Assembly (NCBI GenBank): GCA_946479025.1
Contig: CAMLDM010000009.1
Span: 1 to 31,670 of the forward strand
DNA: 31,670 nucleotides
Reading direction: 5' to 3'
Origin: an uncultured Candidatus Saccharibacteria bacterium
GTDB taxonomy: Bacteria; Patescibacteria; Saccharimonadia; Saccharimonadales; CAMLKC01
Part shown: in pieces, positions 27,812 through 31,670 of the stretch
Layout: each line of letters opens with the position of its first letter
Numbering within the stretch: position 1 is the first letter of the stretch
Program-made: the position numbers and the translations under genes
Notes under the pieces: model-generated
The model's input: only the letters and a program-made list of their open reading frames with translations
Told to the model about the DNA's origin: nothing
Database searches by the model: none

Positions 27812-29125
27812 ATGATGCAGGTAAGCAGAAGGCTCGGAGCCAGGGTGAGCGGCGCGGCGGAAACGCTGGTTCGCCGGCACCGCCCGGATTACCAGATTGC
27901 GCTCTACACGGGGCTTCTGATGCTGCTTGGCCTTATTATTATGTATGCCATCGGGCCACAGCGCGCGAACGTACTGAACAATGCGTACGGCACCGATTAT
28001 TACACCAGCACATATTTCTTCATCAAGCAGACGGTGAGCCTGCTGCTCGCGCTGGTAACGTTTATTGCGCTTGCGACGATACCGTACCCCTGGATAAAAA
28101 AGTACGCTGCTAAAATTCTGCTTGGCGGTCTTGGTGCCTGTGCGCTACTCTTTCTTCTGGGTAATATGCTGCACTCGGGGGTAGCGCAGTGTAGCCTCGG
28201 GGCATGCCGCTGGTTTGACCTCGGGCCGCTGGGCAGCCTGCAGCCGGCTGAGCTGTTGAAGTTTGGCATACTGGTATTTTCTGCCGGCTTTTTGGGAATG
28301 CGAATGAAGCAGGGTCTGGTGGATGATCTTCACAAAACACTGATTCCGCTCGGCGCGCTTATGCTAGTGGCGGTTTTCTTCGTGATCGGACTACAAAAGG
28401 ACATGGGGACCGGCATCGCCATGATTGCGATCCTTGCGGCAATGATGATGGTAGCTGGCGTGAGCAAAAGGATTGGTACGATCCTACTGGGATGCGCGGT
28501 GTTGCTTGGCGTCGTGATGATTATTATCGCGCCGCACCGTATTGAACGCGTCGTGACGTTCTTGCAAGGGGATAACGCCGCTACTACAAGCGATGCCGAC
28601 GCGTCGAATTACCATATTACGCACGCCAAAATCGCAATCGGCAGCGGGGGGCTGCTCGGTGTAGGGATCGGCAACAGCGTTCAGGCGACGGGCTATCTGC
28701 CGGAGGCAATCAACGACTCAGTATTTGCGATCATGGGTGAGACGTTTGGGTTTATTGGCCTCACGGTGATTTTATTGCTGTTCACGGCGCTGCTTTTGCG
28801 GCTGTTAAAGCTTGCGGATTATCTGCCCGACGTTTGGATGAAGCTGGCGGTTGCTGGCGTGTTCGGCTGGCTCGGGTCGCATGTTATATTAAATGTAGCC
28901 GCCATGATCGGCGTATTTCCACTTACCGGTATTACGCTACCGCTGCTCAGCTTTGGTGGTACCAGCATGATATTTATCGCCGGGGCGCTGGGCTTAGCAT
29001 TCCAGTTGTCGCGTTACACCGTTCATGGATCAGTAAACAAGGAGAAAAGTTATGAGAATCTTGGCAGTCGGCGGGGGGTCGGGCGGACACGTTACGCCGG
29101 TAGCCGCGGTACTTCGCGAGCTTAG
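27812..29125 (+). CDS. ftsW: SEDS-family septal glycosyltransferase FtsW
   Basis: A 437-aa protein with about ten helices. Diagnostic segments are YAIGPQRANVL, GSLQPAELLKFGI, the catalytic loop LQKDMGTGIAM, GVGIGNSVQATGYLPEAINDSVFA and LPLLSFGGTSM. It polymerises lipid II with FtsI. ATG 27812 (or 27815) is used because GGAGG lies at 27796-27800 and the longer upstream frame runs inside mraY. The last 25 residues are basic, polar and overlap murG by 74 nt, longer than usual coupling overlaps. Confidence 0.93.
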   Translation: MMQVSRRLGARVSGAAETLVRRHRPDYQIALYTGLLMLLGLIIMYAIGPQRANVLNNAYGTDYYTSTYFFIKQTVSLLLALVTFIALATIPYPWIKKYAAKILLGGLGACALLFLLGNMLHSGVAQCSLGACRWFDLGPLGSLQPAELLKFGILVFSAGFLGMRMKQGLVDDLHKTLIPLGALMLVAVFFVIGLQKDMGTGIAMIAILAAMMMVAGVSKRIGTILLGCAVLLGVVMIIIAPHRIERVVTFLQGDNAATTSDADASNYHITHAKIAIGSGGLLGVGIGNSVQATGYLPEAINDSVFAIMGETFGFIGLTVILLLFTALLLRLLKLADYLPDVWMKLAVAGVFGWLGSHVILNVAAMIGVFPLTGITLPLLSFGGTSMIFIAGALGLAFQLSRYTVHGSVNKEKSYENLGSRRGVGRTRYAGSRGTSRA

Positions 29126-30206
29126 AAAGCAGGATCCGGCGGTTGAAATCCGCTTTTGGTGCGACCGCAAGTTCGCGCCCCAGGCCCGCGGAATCATGCA
29201 TGATTTTGGTGGTTCTATACGGATCGAGACGATTTTTTCAGGCAAGTTGCGTCGGTACAACAACCTGCCGCTTTGGCGCCAATTGCTGCGGCCGGTAACT
29301 ATCGTCGGGCCGAACATCCGCGACGGGTTTTTGGTACTGTGCGGGTTCGTGCAAAGCTTCTTCAAGCTGCTTTTGTGGCGGCCCGACGTTGTGTTTACCA
29401 AGGGTGGGTTCGTGTGTTTGCCAGTAGGATTCGCCGCGAAACTGCTAAAAATTCCGCTGGTTATCCACGACTCCGACGCGCATCCAGGGCTTACTAACCG
29501 CGTATTAGCAAAATGGGCCAGCAGGATCGCGACCGGCGCGCCGCTGAAATTTTATCCGTATCCTAAAGAAATTTCCCAATATGTCGGGATCCCGATCAAT
29601 GAGAAATTTGTACCATATAGCGACGAGAGGCGCCGTGAGATCAAAGCGCAGCTTGGCGTCGACCCGAAGCGGCCGCTAGTAGTAGTAACCGGCGGCGGTC
29701 TTGGTGCGCGCCGCATCAATGAAGCCGTGGCGAAAAGATTGAGTGAAATGCTCGAAATAACCTCCGTAATTCTTATTTCCGGCAACGACCAGTACGATGA
29801 AATGCGTGCTACGACGCCTGAAGCTGATCCACGCTTTCAGCTGCATGCCTTTATCAGCGATGGCATGGCTGAAATGCTCGGGGCAGCCGACATTGTGGTA
29901 ACACGGGCGGGCGCAACGACAATCCTGGAGCTTGCGGCTCTTGCGAAGCCGACGATTCTCATTCCGAACGGTTATCTTACCGGTGGTCACCAGCTGAAAA
30001 ACGCCGCGGCGTACGCCGAACAAGGCGCCGTAGAGGTTATCGACGAGCACGAACTCGATGCAAATCCGCAGCTTCTGGTCGATATGCTATCGTCGCTTCT
30101 CGTGAACCCTACGCGCATGCGAAAAATGAGCCGCACCTTCCACGAGTTTGCAAAGCCGCACGCCGCCGTTCAGATGGCCGACATGATCTTAGCAGCAGCA
30201 AAATAA
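29052..30206 (+). CDS. murG: UDP-GlcNAc:lipid I transferase MurG
   Basis: A 384-aa GT-B glycosyltransferase. N-terminal VGGGSGGHVTPVAAVL is the lipid-side glycine loop; VFTKGGFVCLPVGFAAKLL and IHDSDAHPGLTNRVLAKWA follow; the C-terminal domain has VVTGGGLGARRINEAV and TRAGATTILELAALAKPTIL, then GGHQLKNA for UDP-GlcNAc binding. It makes lipid II. AAGGAG 6-9 nt before ATG 29052 lies within the end of ftsW. Confidence 0.95.
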   Translation: MRILAVGGGSGGHVTPVAAVLRELRKQDPAVEIRFWCDRKFAPQARGIMHDFGGSIRIETIFSGKLRRYNNLPLWRQLLRPVTIVGPNIRDGFLVLCGFVQSFFKLLLWRPDVVFTKGGFVCLPVGFAAKLLKIPLVIHDSDAHPGLTNRVLAKWASRIATGAPLKFYPYPKEISQYVGIPINEKFVPYSDERRREIKAQLGVDPKRPLVVVTGGGLGARRINEAVAKRLSEMLEITSVILISGNDQYDEMRATTPEADPRFQLHAFISDGMAEMLGAADIVVTRAGATTILELAALAKPTILIPNGYLTGGHQLKNAAAYAEQGAVEVIDEHELDANPQLLVDMLSSLLVNPTRMRKMSRTFHEFAKPHAAVQMADMILAAAK

Positions 30207-30218
30207 CCGTAAGTTTGT

Positions 30219-30224
30219 TACAAT
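30219..30224 (+). promoter_or_regulatory. Extended -10 (TGT-TACAAT) of ftsQ
   Basis: TACAAT preceded by TGT lies 13 nt before ATG 30238 with no Shine-Dalgarno site, so ftsQ may have its own promoter with a leader of about 7 nt. Confidence 0.5.
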
Positions 30225-30237
30225 TACGGTAGTAGTT

Positions 30238-31179
30238 ATGGCTTTATTCTCTAAAAAACAGCAGCAGAATCTTCCACGTCGCCGGCAGGTACCGCAGCGC
30301 GCGGACGAACGTGCCAGCGAGAGCGATCTTGAGGAGCGGTATTCGTTTCGTCGTAACCGTACCATTACCGGCAGCGCTTCATCGCAGGTTACGAGCACTG
30401 GTGAGCTGAATGCACAGCTCAAGTCTCCCCGTGTGCAGGCGCACGAGCTTACGCAAAAGCGACGGCACATTGGCGCCGTGCTGCTACTAGTAATTATTGG
30501 TTCGTTAGTACTGTACGGCCTCGTCTCGCAGTTTACGGCTGGTGTAGTAGTGTCGGCGGGCAGCTTTTCTTTGCCCGCGAATTCCCGCTACGAACAGGCT
30601 ATCCAATCATACCTCTCAGCGCAGCCCGTCGAGCGGCTTCGTTTTATGATCAATACCAAGCATCTCAGTGAGTACGTCCAGGCAAGAGTGCCCGAAGTCG
30701 CCTCTATAAGAGTGGACGGCGCGGCCGGGTTTGGCAAAACGGCGTTTACCGCCACTATGCGCCAGCCTATTGCCGGATGGAGTATTAACGGCCATCAGCA
30801 GTACGTAGACGGCTCTGGTACCGCATTCGAACAGAATTATTTTGCTACACCCTCTGTGCAGATTATCGATAAAAGCGGCGTCCAGGTACAGGCTGGACAA
30901 GCGGTCGCCAGCAACCGCTTTCTTAGCTTTGTCGGCCGTGCCGTTGCCCTCTCGAAAGAGGCTGGCTTCTCTGTTACCCAAGTGATTATTCCCGAAGGAA
31001 CAACTAGGCAAGTGGAGCTGCGTCTCAACAGGGTAGGGTACCCTATAAAGCTTCTGGTAGATAGGGAACCGGCTGAGCAGGTTGAAGATATGGCCAGGGC
31101 GGTGCGGTGGCTACAGGCGCATCATAAGACTCCGAAGTATGTTGACGTGCGGGTGAGCGGCGAAGCCTTTTATCGGTAG
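30238..31179 (+). CDS. ftsQ: FtsQ/DivIB-like division protein
   Basis: A 313-aa bitopic protein. Residues 1-78 are a long, basic, polar cytoplasmic region; about 80-102 is the transmembrane helix (GAVLLLVIIGSLVLYGLVS); the POTRA-like domain follows, with LRFMINTKHLSEYVQARVPEVASIRVDG and a beta domain with TMRQPIAGWSINGHQQYVDGSG, where the W...G...YVD pattern is typical of FtsQ. Position after murG agrees. It scaffolds FtsL/FtsB in the divisome. Confidence 0.82.
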   Translation: MALFSKKQQQNLPRRRQVPQRADERASESDLEERYSFRRNRTITGSASSQVTSTGELNAQLKSPRVQAHELTQKRRHIGAVLLLVIIGSLVLYGLVSQFTAGVVVSAGSFSLPANSRYEQAIQSYLSAQPVERLRFMINTKHLSEYVQARVPEVASIRVDGAAGFGKTAFTATMRQPIAGWSINGHQQYVDGSGTAFEQNYFATPSVQIIDKSGVQVQAGQAVASNRFLSFVGRAVALSKEAGFSVTQVIIPEGTTRQVELRLNRVGYPIKLLVDREPAEQVEDMARAVRWLQAHHKTPKYVDVRVSGEAFYR

Positions 31180-31670
31180 GGTGGTGGATCACTCCCTTGC
31201 TCTCTTGAGAGTGTTCTATATTTGTTCTTTTTCGGTATCGAACTCAAAAACTATATTAAAATATACAAATAGCAAAAAAGCAAATATAGCAGAAGAGGAG
31301 AGTAGGAGGGGGAGAAGGGTAATAACAAATATAAAAATATAAACGACAGAAAAGTCAAAAACATATACAAACATATGGAAAGGATAAAAAGTCAAATACA
31401 CAAATCGGACACAGGCTGTGGATAAGTTGGCATGTATGTAAATATGCGTGCATCACGCCGGTTTGCCGAGACACCCCCGGAAGGCCCAGGGCTAATTGGA
31501 CCATGCGGGTGTGCAGTATTATAAGAACAAAATAAACACGAGAAACGGCGTCGCATCACGAAGTACCCTGTTGATAGTGGTACTTGGTGTAAATGTACCA
31601 TGATTGAGACATATGTGTGTAATCAACTATCATTCTAATGTATAGAGTCGTAAAAGATATATTGTGCGAC
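31180..31670. other. AT-rich non-coding region after ftsQ
   Basis: About 490 nt with no convincing gene. It starts with a CACTC/GAGTG hairpin and a U-rich stretch (about 31190-31231, a possible ftsQ terminator), then AT-rich DNA, a purine-only tract of GA-rich blocks (about 31291-31319), a DnaA box at 31417-31425, a CACCC/GGGTG inverted repeat (about 31470-31513) and a GTACC-GGTAC-GTACC trio (31563-31599). ftsA/ftsZ or a regulatory RNA may follow outside the window. Confidence 0.5.
31417..31425 (-). promoter_or_regulatory. DnaA box
   Basis: TGTGGATAA is an exact consensus DnaA box read on the minus strand, embedded in AT-rich DNA about 240 nt after ftsQ. Confidence 0.55.

Noticed and set aside
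31180..31205. GGATCACTCCCTT resembling the 3' end of 16S rRNA
   Set aside because: Only a short near-match (true end is GGATCACCTCCTT), with no rRNA sequence upstream; coincidence.
1..31670. CRISPR array, tRNA or rRNA genes, insertion sequences
   Set aside because: No regularly spaced repeats, no T-loop GGTTCGAATCC-like segments in a cloverleaf, no transposase motifs or terminal repeats were seen by eye. A tRNAscan and repeat search would be decisive.

Overview
The window looks like a chromosomal stretch from a Patescibacteria/CPR bacterium, most likely Candidatus Saccharibacteria (TM7) or a close relative. This is an inference from compact short genes, the standard code (TGA used as stop), a slimmed-down dcw cluster (mraZ-rsmH-ftsL-ftsI-mraY-ftsW-murG-ftsQ without the Mur ligases), single-chain glycyl-tRNA synthetase, and many small proteins of no recognisable family. 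No rRNA or ribosomal protein is present to confirm it.

Layout. 1-5679: a truncated minus-strand TRM11-like methyltransferase diverges from a UPF0104 membrane protein, followed by xseA-xseB, a membrane-anchored methyltransferase, a single-pass surface protein, and an overlapping histidine kinase-response regulator-recO unit. 5680-11426: glyS, a membrane protein and a DUF427 gene on the plus strand alternate with five solitary minus-strand genes (56-aa protein, TPR protein, basic protein, 135-aa and 200-aa proteins). 11427-14179: a 224-aa protein, RNase HI, a PNPOx-like protein, and metK behind a SAM-I riboswitch. 14180-19356: a sixth minus-strand orphan, a KwaB-like (DUF4868) gene, pheA, a PIF1-like helicase and an LssY_C protein. 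19400-22642: GH1 glycosidase, yvcK, a HAD hydrolase and a small membrane protein. 22698-31179: the dcw cluster. 31180-31670: AT-rich non-coding DNA with a DnaA box.

Two expression styles coexist. Plus-strand housekeeping genes that begin a transcript mostly carry a -10 box 6-9 nt before the start codon, often as TGn-TATAAT and usually without a Shine-Dalgarno (SD) sequence; this is the arrangement of leaderless mRNAs. Genes inside operons do use an SD. The solitary minus-strand orphans at 5765-5935, 6082-6729, 9646-10053, 10542-11144 and 14239-14559 instead have spaced -35/-10 promoters, real 5' leaders, mostly good SD sites, strongly C-ended codons, and hairpins after the stop codon.

The most striking element is on the minus strand at 10463-10512: a complete type III hammerhead ribozyme in the 3' region of the 200-aa orphan gene, abutting the stop codon of the DUF427 gene. 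A perfect hairpin just upstream shares three bases with ribozyme stem III, so the two structures compete. Other regulatory DNA includes a palindromic divergent promoter (352-363), MraZ-type TGGGK repeats inside the mraZ promoter, an inverted pair of perfect DnaA boxes upstream of mraZ, and long structured or A/C-rich leaders in the dcw cluster.
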